64,000 bases of DNA from Mauremys mutica (Eukaryota; Chordata; Testudines; Geoemydidae). The translations under genes were made by a program, and so were the position numbers. How positions within the stretch are numbered: position 1 is the first letter of the stretch; each line of letters begins with the position of its first letter. The notes beneath the pieces were generated by a model. The model did no database searches and was not told where the DNA came from. It saw nothing but the letters and a program-made list of their open reading frames with translations. Location of the stretch: the NCBI RefSeq assembly GCF_020497125.1, contig NC_059079.1, forward strand, positions 8,277,053-8,341,052. The letters are read 5' to 3'. Shown one piece after another: positions 20,509 through 31,654 of this stretch.

Positions 20509-22121
20509 TAACCATGATCAGTGAATGCTTTTTAAACACAAAATTCTCCTCTCCAGTTCTCACCACAAACTCTTAGCATTAGCCTCCACAGTAGCACATC
20601 CAGGAGAAAGAAAAGGTATTTCTGTAGGTGACAAAGCTAAGAGTCTGCAGTGAAGAGAGGAATTTTAGGATAGCAAAATAAAAGATTTCTAAACTTCTAG
20701 ATGTGGAAAAGTATCCATATTCTCCAGGGCTTTTCTGAATGAACCCTGGAAATGTCCAGGGTCAAAATCCACAGACTGATCACAGAAAAACACAAAAAGG
20801 GACAAGGAGCAAGGATAACCCTCCCTTGCAACAAGTACTACTCCAGAGCCACTACCATCCTATCTTCCAAATGGTTCCATAAAAGAGGATTGGTGGACTC
20901 TTCCAGCGGCCAAAACCCACCAGCTACACCCACAACAAAAAGCTTAATTGCATATTAAACACTGCATCCTGAACGCCGAATTTTTTTAGTCAGCCTCCCA
21001 ACCAGCTACAAGGCAACCCTCTCCTCCCGTGGCCTTCCTACACCCTAACTACAGGTGCAGCTAGAATATTGGTTGCAATTATGTATCACTATTTATCGTG
21101 CCCAGGTACTGCTAGCCAATCACCACAAGCAACACATACAGACTGAAGTTTACCACCTTGTAAAATAATTAGCCTCTTAGTTACTGCACTCAAACACTAT
21201 AAAGCACACATCTGATACGCCACCACAAATATCTACATGTACTGATCTTATTCTGAATATCCTCTTCTATTTAAGCAATTCTGCTAGTTTCCTCACTTGC
21301 AAAAGCTTGGATGTCCTCCAGATATAAGCCTTGCTCTTCATCACACAAGCTTTGAGAGATTTTGTCAGTCAGATGGTTGAATAGTTCACAGCCGCTATAA
21401 TTGTAACTATACCATTTTTGGCTGTTAATCATTTGTGTATTGATGGAATCTCTTCTTATACTTACATATGCACTCTCTTTAGGAGGCAGGCAAGTTTCAC
21501 TAAAACATCATTAGCGCAATTAATATATTTCATTACCTTTATTCTGCTTCAGTTGTTCAAACTGAATGCAAAAGCAGAAGGATTTCAGTAGCTAAGGGAA
21601 GAAATAATGTCAACTCGAATACAAAATTTCTTCATTATTCCAGAATTTGATTTTCAGCACAGAAGTAACATGTATTTGCCAGGATAATGGCAGAAAAGAG
21701 AAACAATAGGAAGCCTTTGTTATTTTAAATAGTTAAGTTGTTACACAATATGATGGACTTCTGTTGTGCCTTAATGGATAGTAGCACAATCAATAAATGG
21801 CTGTAACAATTTTGTTCTGCTTCACCTACTGTAATTGAAAAGTAACTCAAGCAGAACTTTGGAGTGGTTTGTGATGTATATTTTTTCTTTTGGTGTATTT
21901 TTGATTAAGATAAAGATTACATTTTAGTGGTCGGAGTAGATGTAATTGTTATTATAAACACCTTTCAACAAGATGTCCTACCCAGGAGAATAATTTTGCA
22001 AGGCGACTGTAGAATCAATGAAATCAAGGGGAAAAACATGGAACAGAATGGCTAGAACAAGTGTCACTGGTAGAGAGAGGAAGTAGCAAGAAACGATCTG
22101 TTGACATCTGCTGGCTGAAGG
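20509..22121. other. Unique DNA, no gene seen
   Basis: One 68-residue frame (20752-20958) without a domain. AT-rich from about 21400. No repeat recognised. Confidence 0.45.
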
Positions 22122-22350
22122 AGCAGTTCTAGTGTGGATGCAGCTATGCTGGCAAAGTTGTGTTTTGCATCGTTATAGTAACCGTCCTCTCCCTTCCATC
22201 CCAAGCAAAACAAGCTATGGCAATAAAAGCAATATAGCTGTATCTATGTGAGAGACTAATTGGCACAGCTATATCAATCAGGGATCACACCTCTTCACAT
22301 ACTGACCAACACAGCTATGCTAGCAGAAATCTCTAGCGTAGACATGGACT
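22122..22350. repeat. Degraded GTCTACACT-type MITE
   Basis: The termini GTTCTAGTGTGGATGCAGC and CTCTAGCGTAGACATGG, with AGCTATGCTGGCA and ACAGCTATGCTAGCAG inverted/direct modules inside, relate it to the 10428-10727 copy. It is quite diverged. Confidence 0.5.
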
Positions 22351-22384
22351 GAATCTTGGCCTGCCAGTACTGGCCAAGGTGTTT

Positions 22385-23157
22385 TCTGTACTGATTCTTT
22401 CTGAATAACATCTCTAAGATCCTTTCATGCAGCTAAAACTCTCATCCAATGTCTCATTACCTCTCATCTTGATTCCTGCATCATCCTTATCTCTGGCCTT
22501 TACAAATGCAATTTTGCCCCAACTATATCCATTCAGAAAGCTGTGGTGGCATTCCTAGATAATTTTCCTAGCTTATTGCTTTGACTATGGCTTTTTCCAG
22601 CCCTCCACTGGCGACCCCTTTTCTATTGCATCAAACATAAACTGCTTATATTCACTTTCAAGGCTGTTCATGGCCTACCTCCACCCTCCCTATCATCTCT
22701 CATTTGCTATCGAGATGTCAATTCTCAGCTCTGATTGGCCCATGGTACCAACTAGCCTTGCGCACCTGTTTATTTCAAATAAGCATCTTTGTATTTTCTT
22801 CCATCCTTCCCTTCATGCTTGGAAGGAACTCCACATAAACAGCTGCAAAACTAACTCATTATCCTCCTTCAAAACACTCCTGAAAACTCTCCTTTCCTGT
22901 GAGGCCTATAAAAATCTTGACAGCAGGTAGGCTGCTGGTGTGCTGAGACCACTATCTATCATGCTGGCCAACGCTGTCCCATTGTTTCCTTGTACTCCCC
23001 CATCTGTCTTTATTCATCTCTTGTCATATTTAGATTGTGAACTCTTTGGATCAGGGACAGTCTTTTTGTTCTGTGTTTGCACAGCACCTTGCACAATGGG
23101 GCCCAGGTCCATGACTAAGGTTCCTGCACACTACAATAGTACAAATAAACAGCAGCA
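22385..23157 (+). mobile_element. L2-type LINE 3' end
   Basis: The frame at 22670-22930 ends with a helix-rich WKELHINSCKTNSLSSFKTLLKTLL segment, the form of the last residues of L2/CR1-clade ORF2. A 3' UTR follows: AGATTGTGAACTCTTTGG, then CAGGGACAGTC and GCACAGCACCTTGCACAATG, ending in ACAAATAAAC. This is the L2 order of blocks. The 5' part is absent and the coding part has stops. Confidence 0.65.
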
Positions 23158-23237
23158 ATAACAGCAGAATGGATCTTTCACCCTCTGAGTCTGACTATTT
23201 TATAGAGATAAGGGCAAGAAGGAGAAGGACCTTCATA

Positions 23238-23501
23238 GGGCAGGTCTACACTTAAGCACTGCTGCAGCGTTTTAAGTGAAGATACTCCGACGCTGACAGG
23301 AGACTTTCTCCTGTCAGCATAGTTAATCCACCGCCCTGAGAAGCGGTAGCTATGCTGACGAGAGAAGCGCTCTCATCAAAATAGCACTGGCTACACGTGG
23401 GGCTAGGTCAGTATAACTATGTCACTCAGGGGTGTGGATTTCTCACACCCCGAGCGATGCAGTTATACTGATATAGGTCTGTAGTGTACACGTGGCCTTA
23501 A
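23238..23501. mobile_element. GTCTACACT-type MITE
   Basis: Ends GGGCAGGTCTACACTTAAG and AGTGTACACGTGGCC. The interior has GACAGGAGACTTTCTCCTGTC and an inverted AACTATGTCACTCAGGGG ... GAGCGATGCAGTTA pair, clearly the same family as 17733-17998. Flanks ATA/TTA. Confidence 0.8.
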
Positions 23502-23529
23502 TAGTTGCCTAACTGCTTACACCTGTGGT

Positions 23530-24440
23530 GGTGTTAAGAGACAATGCCAGCGTGAGTAACATTAATGTGTCCCTCCCCCTCATTGGGGAGCACCAAACCA
23601 AGGTGGGTCAGACAGAGTACCAGACTGAGAGTCCCAGAGACACAGGAGGACCTGGGCTGTCTAGGAAAATGTAAACTGGTTCTGTTCTGTTCCTGTAACT
23701 GAAGAGGAAAGCATATCTAATTTAGCTCATAGTGACGCATAAGATTATATGAGACTAGATATTCATGTAGGCTGTTTGTTGTCTTAAAATCCCCTTGTCT
23801 TTAATGCTTTGTCCCAACTGCTGAATAAAAACACTTTGTTTTAAGAAAACTGTTGGTCACCCTCATTGTCACAGGTTCCCAAAGAGAAAGAACACAGGTG
23901 CTCAAACCTAGTTAGATCAGCAGGATGATCAGCAGTTGGTATACATGAGGCAGTGTATCTGAATCCTAGTTTAAGAATAGAACAAGGTAAGCACCCTGGC
24001 GGGCCGGGCCAGTTTGTTTACCGGCCGCGTTGGCAGGTTCAGCCGATCGCGGCTCCCACTGGCCGTGGTTTGCCATCGCAGGCCAATGGGGTGGCGGGAA
24101 GCCATGGCCAGCACATCCCTTGCCTGCGCTGCTTCCTGCCACCCCCATTGGCCTGGGACGGAGAGCCGCGGCCAGCGGGAGCCGCGATCGGCTGAACCTG
24201 CCAATATGGCAGGTAAACAAACTGGCCTGGCCCGCCTAGGTGCTTACCCTGGCGAGCCACATGCCAGAGGTTGCCGACCCCCGGAATAGAAGAATTGTGA
24301 GATTCCACTCCAGGACAGGTAAGGGCCAGAGGCTAAATACCTGAGGGTGTGCTCTCAGAGAGACCAGAAACAGGACAGAGATGCAGCTAACCCTGTAACT
24401 GTGGCAGGACTAATGAGAAGTGTTGGCCATTTTGAAAGAG
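23530..24440 (+). repeat. Possible LTR-type or untranslated retroelement repeat, hosting a MITE
   Basis: The stretch around 23820-23870 has GAATAAAAACACTTTG followed by GTTTTAAGAAAACTG, resembling an LTR polyadenylation region. Sequence resumes after the nested MITE (23983-24283) with GATTCCACTCCAGGACAGG. I recall similar continuous repeats from turtle genomes, but no LTR pair, primer site or gene is visible here. Confidence 0.3.
23983..24283. mobile_element. Foldback hAT-type MITE with a deleted left terminus
   Basis: A perfect 8-bp duplication GAATAGAA (23975-23982 and 24284-24291) encloses 301 bp. The right end reads GTTGCCGACCCCCG. On the left only C and a few bases remain before TAAGCACCCTGGCGGGCC, so about 40 bp of terminal sequence is missing. 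The whole interior is palindromic: GCCGATCGCGGCTCCCACTG on the left mirrors GGGAGCCGCGATCGGC on the right. CAATGGGGTGGCGGGAAGC and CTTCCTGCCACCCCCATTG also mirror each other. Confidence 0.9.
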
Positions 24441-24649
24441 GGGATTTTGTGGCCTCAGTATGTCTGACAACAATGGGAGATGGCCACCATTTTGAAAGCA
24501 GGCAATTCTTCCTGACTTTCTGTGAAGGCAAAGATTTTAAGCACCAGCCTGTGCTGACAGATCAACTTTCAATTATGAAATGTAATAGCAAAAAATGACC
24601 ATTAATCCTAAACATTTCCTTTTAAAAAAATAACGACCTACACCTGAAG

Positions 24650-25244
24650 CAGTGTACCGCACCCCACAGCCTGCACTCCCAGCCCAGAGTCCTCACCTCC
24701 TCTGCACCTCAAAACCCTGTCCCAGCCCAGAACCACCTTGCACACCCTGAACCCCTCATCCCCAGCCCCACCCCAGAGCCCTCACCCCCTCCCGCACCCC
24801 AACCCCCTGCCTCAACCCACAGCCCCCTCCCACATTCTGAATCCCTTGTCCCCTTCCCCAAGCCTGTAGCCTCCTCCTACACCCCAAACCCCTCATTCCT
24901 AGTCCCACCCCAGAGCCTGCACCCCCAGCTGGAGCCCTCACCCCTTCCTGCACCCCATCTCCCTGCCCCAGCCCAGAGCCCTCTCCCGCACCCTAAACCC
25001 CAAATTTCTGGCCCCACCCCAGAGCCTGCACCCCCATTTAGAGTTCTCATCCTCTCCCACACCCCAACCCCCTGCCCCAGCCCAGTGAAAGTGAGTGAGG
25101 GTGGAGGAGAGCGAGCCATCGAGGGAAGGGAAATGTAGTGACCGGGGGGTGGGGCCTCAGGGCGGGGGGGGACGGGGCGGGGCCTCGGGGAAGGGGTGGG
25201 GCTAGGGTGTTCGGTTTTGTGCCAATAGAAAGTTGACAACCCTA
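24650..25244. mobile_element. C/G-rich nonautonomous DNA element with TAGGGTTG-type end
   Basis: The right end is AAAGTTGACAACCCTA, the inverse of a TAGGGTTGTCAACTTT terminus. The left end is truncated, so no duplication can be tested. The interior alternates CCCCAGCCCAGAGCCC-like units (24660-25090) with GGGGCGGGGCCTCGGGG. The 124-residue minus frame (24877-25251) is a repeat translation. Confidence 0.6.
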
Positions 25245-25252
25245 GTGTCATA

Positions 25253-26155
25253 TATTAACAAGTATGCCTTAAGCATCACTACATAACAGAATCTGTCTCA
25301 TGTTTTAATTTGTTAATACAGCTTCCAGATATGTCCCTATATTACGAATGACAGCAGGAATCTCTGAGGGGAAAAAAAAGAGTAAGTGTTACACTGTGAA
25401 CCCATAAATACCACACAGCTTCCTTGATTTATACAACATATTAGAAAAAAAGGGAGGAAAATGATTGGTTATATTGCAAACTACACATACCTAATGTATA
25501 ACCTCCTAAGCTGAAGAGTGGTAGCCAGTGATAAAACATTGAGGCAATATTTTAATAAACCTTGACATTAAGAAACAAATTATAACAATTTTGTCAGCTG
25601 AATACACTACAGCCTTAGATTTAAGTTCCAAAGTGGACAGAGAGAGCTGTTTGCTGTCATATTTAATTGTCAAATAACTAGTTTTATTTTTTATGTAGCT
25701 AGGATTTATTCCAGAGGAATGTTTTAAATCACCAAATAATTTCTATTTAAAAAATAAGCAGTACTCAGGGGAAAATAATCTACTTTAAAAACTTCCAGTT
25801 TAAACTCCGCTGTTTGGCGTTTCAGTATGTAGTATTTGCATTGTCTGGGTTCACCCAACGCTCACACGCCTCTAATGAGGGCCAAGAGAATAGATCACAG
25901 CAAGTAACTTACTCAACAAATTTAGCTTCAATTTTTGCTCTTCGAATGTCTGCAAGCAGATTGCAATTTCCTCAAAACTGTTCATTATTCAAATTTACTG
26001 TATATATTTTTCCTCCCTCTGGGTATTTCTCTATGGATTGATCATGAGCAGTTTGCCATAATATTCTGTATTCAAAATTCCAGCTGCTTTCATTAGCTGT
26101 GACTAATCACATAAGTCAGGTGGTATTGTTTCTGCTCCCTGAATGCAAAAGCAAA
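25253..26155. other. Unique AT-rich DNA, no gene seen
   Basis: No domain-bearing frame and no repeat recognised. Confidence 0.45.
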
Positions 26156-26157
26156 AC

Positions 26158-26305
26158 TCTTTTACGCCACAGTTCAGCAAAGCAGTTAAGCATGTACTAA
26201 AAGTTAAGCACATAAATGTTTTGCAGAATAGGAATGGGATTACTCAGCTCCTTAAAGTTAAGCACATGTTGAAACACTTTCTTGGACTGGGGCCGAATGA
26301 AAACC
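26158..26305. repeat. Old foldback MITE remnant
   Basis: The left arm GTTCAGCAAAGCAGTTAAGC and AAAGTTAAGCAC are mirrored loosely by CTTAAAGTTAAGCACATG and TTTCTTGGACTGGGGCC on the right. It resembles a widespread amniote hairpin repeat built on TTAAGCACATGCTTAA. It is too diverged for a duplication check. Confidence 0.5.
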
Positions 26306-29022
26306 TTACAGAGTTTTGTTTGCTCATTTTGAATTTCCACAACCCTGCCTCCCATTCCATCCACTACAATCTTTTAAGAAATGTTCCAAGATTTCTGGGG
26401 CTCTAGCTAAGAACATGACTTATCTGCATGGAATCTATGAACCAACCAGGCACATTTTCATGAATTGCTTAGTTCCGATGGCCTTCCCAGCTCTGGAGTT
26501 ACTTCAGATAGTTCACTTTCCTAATTATATAACCAAGCAAGGGATATACTGTTATTAACATTGCTTTTTTGTATGGAGAAAACTACAACCAATACCGGAA
26601 TCTTATGTCCAGTTTTGGTTTCCAAGAAAGACTCTACGGATGGAACCATTGCCAAGGGGGAGCAATTTTAAGGCCTACCTTCAATGACCACGACCATATT
26701 GCTCCATCAAACGAAAAGAAAATTGGTAACCAAAGTATTTTAAGTAGCAATTTAATGTGCAATGTATTGTAAATTTTTAATACTCTGGTTTGAAGATAAT
26801 AGATCACAGGTTCTGTTAAAATGTCCAGAAGTTCAGATGATTAGCTAGACACTCATTCAAATATACAAACTAACCCAAACTTTTGAACCTCCAAATTTAA
26901 GCTGAATCTGGTGAGAAGTGTGTCTGGTAGAACCATTTTATTTTGAGATCTCCATTACTTCCTGCTTGTGGTCATGTCAGAGTTTCCCTGAGTATAACTG
27001 CTCTTATTTTGGGTGGGATGTTATTTTAGAATGGCCACTTTTGGTCCTGGCCAGGAATAAGACAACCAGAGTTGTACAAAATGAATATATAAATATAAAA
27101 AAGTTAACCTCACTATTTCAGACATAATAAAATATGGGGTTTGGTTTCAGTTTCGGGCAAAGGTTCAGGGTGCACTTGTTTGTTATTTTATCCAAAAAGA
27201 TTTGCCCGTTCCCGCTGAAGTGTCCATGTACTATCCAGTTTCCCAGTGGTCTCTCTTCCTTTACCACGTACAGTCATTGTATGTTCTTTCTTCAACACAG
27301 TTAGACATAGAACAAAGAAGAGGTGATATATGATCAGCAGGCAATGCTAACAAGCTCCTCAGTGCTCTGAAAAGTCAGATGGAAATTATTTTTGTTATAA
27401 TGGATAGCAGCAGGCCTCTAAGAGGCTGCAGGACAGTTCATTTGGTAAAGTTTAACACCTTTGTGTTGTGAGAGTTCACACATTTCCTCCCGTGCATCTG
27501 CACCAAGGGATCAGTGTGTTCCTAGCTGCTAGAGGTGCGAAGCTATCTCCTATCCTGTGGCAAAAACATTTCTAGTTGCTCAACAGCAAGTAATAGTTCA
27601 GTAGCGAGAAAAAACGTTTTGAAATCGGGTTTAAGAACAGTGTGATTTTATGGATGTTCTTGACCTTGAGTTGTCTTTGGGAATGCCTTCTTAATGAAAA
27701 GTTCACAGCATTCACTTTCCAGAGATGTTCAGACATACTAAGGATTGCTTTATAGGAAAGCCTCCTTTAAACTCATCACTGAGAATGCCATCTATTGTGA
27801 GATCATAGTAAGGCATCAGGGAAGTGATATCAAGGAAATATCCCAGACTAGGATCTATCAAAACAAAGGACAATTTACATAAATATCTATTCACATGGAG
27901 TAAACTAACCTCTGATGTTAGGTAAAATTGATATTTGGGTCATGAATAAGGTTCAACAGTCAATGTGCTACATTACAGTTAAATTATTTACTGGGGATCC
28001 CATTGATCCGTACAGGTGGACCAGATAATCCAGGATTAGGAAGGTGATGGCTCATGAGTCTGGTGACAGCAACTAAATGGTGTGGAGAGAGGTCTGATTG
28101 GAAGACTATTTCCCATACAGAAGTCCTGTGACCCTGACAGGCAGATTTAAGAATTTTGTGGGTGAAGGGGCTACGTGCATCATCTTTTGTGAAAGATACA
28201 GTAGGTGGTATTTCGGTCACTGTTGTTAACCTATACTTTAGAGACTCAGATGGTATAATTGCTGGTGGATACAATTGAAAAAGGAATCTAGTCACACGTG
28301 GCATGTATGTGTATGTAAACCTTGCTATGGGATGTGCTTCTCATTTTCTGGACTGCCATGCTCAGAGTTGATATGACCCGACGCACAATGTGTATAACAA
28401 TGCAAGGTTCAGAAGTGTGATTTATACTACAGATCCAGAGTTAAATGAGCCCCAGTTTCCAACACATCACTAAATTAAAACAAATGAATAAAAAAGTATG
28501 ATTTGAAAACACTTTTAAAGATTAGTCCATTAGTGAATGACAAGGAAATTACATCTCCATTGCCTTTAAACAATTTATGAGTAATAGCAGATACAGTACC
28601 TAGAAATTTAGTAACCAGCATGTCTCTAAAAGGGTCAGAGTTCTTGGCTTGCTGGTGAAGCTTTTAGTTCTGTCAGGAAGTATTTAGAAAACTTCAGGTT
28701 AATCATTTCAGATTTGTTTGGGTCCTTTAAGTTATCTTTACAATAATTAGGGAAATAAAAAGAAGAAGAGCATGTTGATTTTTTTTCTTTCAAACCACTA
28801 AATTCAACAAAGTGCACATGCCAGAATCCATTGGAAGAGCTGGAAGTGTACAGTAGTGCTCTGTGATATTTCGCAGATTGTATTACACAAAGTGCAGTAG
28901 TGTGAAATGCAGATTCCGATTACATTGTCAACTCTAATCCAAGCACTTGCTATAGTCCCAATTTCAAGAACTGAAGAAAACAGGTATAAAACTTACACTT
29001 ACATAGTACCTTGCCTCCCACA
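26306..29022. other. Unique DNA, no gene seen
   Basis: Short frames (26316-26558, 26569-26772, 26918-27127, 27984-28304, 28635-28817) show no domain. No repeat recognised. Confidence 0.45.
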
Positions 29023-29474
29023 CAGGGCCGGCTCGAGGTTTTTTGCCGCCCCAAGCTCAGGTGGCGCTGGGGCTCGCAGGCGGCGCTGGAAGCAGAGGGA
29101 GTGATGTCACCTTCTCCCAGCACCTGCAGAGGCTTTACCCCCTCCCCTGCCCAGCCGCGCAGAAAAGCCCCGATATAAGGGGTGGTACAAGGCAGCGCAG
29201 CAGCCAGTGCACAGATGAGGCGGCGCAGCCCCGGCTCCCCAGCAGGACTCGCCCTCTCCTCCCCAGGTAGCGGCTGGGCCCTGGCAGCTCAGCATCCCGG
29301 GGCTGAGGCTTCCCCTTCCCGTTGCGGCCAGGGGCACGGCGCCCTCTCCCAATTTAAGTGGCGCAGCTCCGACAGCACAACTGCCCCGAAAAAAAAGGAT
29401 GGCCGGAATACTGCCCCTGGAAATGTGCCGCCCCAAGCACGTGCTTGCTTTGCTGGTGCCTAGAGCCGGTTCTG
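29023..29474. mobile_element. hAT-type MITE, CAGGGCCGGCTC family
   Basis: Ends CAGGGCCGGCTCGAGG and CCTAGAGCCGGTTCTG are inverted. Inside, TTTTGCCGCCCCAAG and CCGCCCCAAGCACGTGCTTG resemble 34385-34599. The candidate duplication is decayed (CTCCCACA before, CTCCAACT after). GC-rich frames of up to 109 residues are artefacts of composition. Confidence 0.75.
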
Positions 29475-31500
29475 CTCCAACTATACAGAGGGATCACTTC
29501 ACCCACCACTGAAATACAGCACCTGTTTAACTGCATATGGCAATACTACACAACCTTTTATGACAGAAAGCAGCAGCTGACTGCATGCAGTGGCACCGGA
29601 ATGAGAACAGCCAAAATGTAGTTACTTCAAATGGAATCTGAGAAAGTTGCTGTGCACAATTATTACATTATGGCTCCTCAAATCCAGTTTCCTACTCTAC
29701 AAGTTACTTGCATTGGCGGAGGGTGGTGTCACAGATAAACACATTTTGTTTTGTTTCATTTACCATTGAACTCTGCCTCTTCCACCACCTCTCCTCCCGC
29801 CCAGTTCCTACACATTAATCAAACAGTTTTATTGCTAATGCATTTGCAGCAGTTTAAAAAAAAATGTAAATGTTGCTTTAAAAAAAAAGACTAAAAGCCA
29901 ATGGTACAGTAGGCTTTATATTGTGGCACCCCAGCATCCAAAATGTAGTTTGGTGAAACTTTGGCAGCTAGAGGTCAGACTTCTTTAACTGTGCATCTGC
30001 AAAGAAAGGCTAATAAATATATTCAAATCTGAAAGGCCACAAAATATGCATGTCTGGAGCAGTAAATTTTTTATGCTTATCAGCTGCAGAAAGACATCCA
30101 TATAATAGACTTCACAGGACAAATTTATGATTCTGCAAATGTTCTCTTCATTTAAATCAGCATCTCTGTATCTTGATATCTGCAAATCACCCCAAAATCC
30201 TGATGGGCTGAAATGCTAAATGCCACAATGGACCATCTAATGTTCATTCTTCTCTGTAAACAGGGAGGAGGATCTATCATAATGACACTGAGGCCTTTTG
30301 AGGAGCCTAAGGTCTGGCAATTATGCATATGAAGCTGAGTGTTTAAGTCCAATAATGGGGTTTAGTGATGGATGGATCGTCCCTTCTTGTACTTCTAAGA
30401 TGCTTGTGATAGCTGAATTGTCCCCAAGTGGCACCCATAAATTCTGGCCTTTCAGAAAAGCCCACATGTTGTGTAGGTATCACCCAAAGCCCTCATTAGT
30501 TAGACTGTGACCTTTGCTGTGTGACTATCAGGCAGAAGCCTAGGAAAGGCCTGTGTTCGATTAGCACTGCAATTTGTTCATTATCTTCTGACAGGAATTT
30601 GCAAGTGTCAAAGAAGATTGTGTTATGAAAAGGTCAAGAGCTGAACTGTAAGGGTTGGGGGAAGGGCATCTGTCTTGAAAATTCAGCCCCAGCACTAATA
30701 AACACCACCATTAAACAGCATCTAATTTGCTCCCAAGTACCAGGAACCAGGAGCAGGTAAAATCAAAGTTTGGGGTAATTTATCTTCACAGGAGTAAAAT
30801 TACTTCAGGATAAAAACTGGTTTTCTGCTTTTTTACTTAAAATTATGGAAATTGTTTCTGACAGCAAATTGCTCCTAATTAATTTACGGGCTCTGCTGGG
30901 AAAATGCACTGTACTGTTGATTTCTACATTCTGCAGACTTAATTATAAAAACAAAATTTTCTTAAACTATTAACTTCTGTGCTGCCAGAATTAGAGTGAT
31001 AGGAACAGCAAGGGGGACTGGGAGTGCACTGTGACTATTCTCAGCATGTAGCATGCTCACAGAAAGATTATTTTCCATATCATCTTGGCCGCTTACTGGT
31101 GTTCTAGATTCCTAAGACTGTTTTTAACTTTGGACAACAGCTATGCTAAGGCAATCACTAAAAACATAAAATTTTCCCATACCTCCATGTATTCTCTGGA
31201 ATTGTTTCACAATTGCCTAGGAATAACCAAGACTTGTGGATGACTACACGGTGGTTTTTTTCTCCTTGGCTACCAGGCTACTTCTCCCTGCCTGAGTAAG
31301 TCAAGGAGGACACAATCCAGAGTTTGTGGTATCATGAAAGCATCTATGGTGATACATTTATGGGGTGACAAACTCTGGAAGGGGAAACAGTGATTGTACT
31401 GCAAACTCAAACTCGGTGGTGCTTCTCAAAGACATGGAAGTGTGGGATGTCCCTGAGTCAGTCCTGCTTTACAGAGAAATAGATCCAAAGTTAATGGCTC
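29475..31500. other. Unique DNA; possible conserved noncoding stretch
   Basis: No gene or repeat recognised. 30540-30960 is AT-rich with CCTAATTAATTTACG and similar sites, repeat-free, and a candidate for conservation. Confidence 0.4.
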
Positions 31501-31654
31501 CAGTCAATGGCGGTGCTAGCCCACTGGGGGTCCTAAACAGGAATATTTTTTGCTCTTCCCTCCACACAATACCTAATAAAAAACAAATAGGGGGCTCCCT
31601 TCAACTGCTCAGGCCTCTGAGCAATTGCTTAGTCTGCTTATGCCTAGCACAGGC
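31501..31654. mobile_element. Short hAT-type MITE candidate
   Basis: It begins CAGTCAATGGCGGTGCTAGC and ends TTATGCCTAGCACAGGC, an inverted GTGCTAGC/GCCTAGCAC pair. Flanks agree at six of eight bases (AATGGCTC at 31493-31500, TTTGGCTC at 31655-31662). The 156-residue frame at 31365-31835 runs straight through it and has no domain, so that frame is not a gene. Confidence 0.5.

Noticed and set aside
24877..25251. 124-residue minus frame
   Set aside because: Repetitive Pro/Gly/Arg sequence from a C-rich repeat.
30298..30510. tRNA-like look of a segment with GTTTAAGTCC
   Set aside because: No acceptor stem or cloverleaf could be formed around it.
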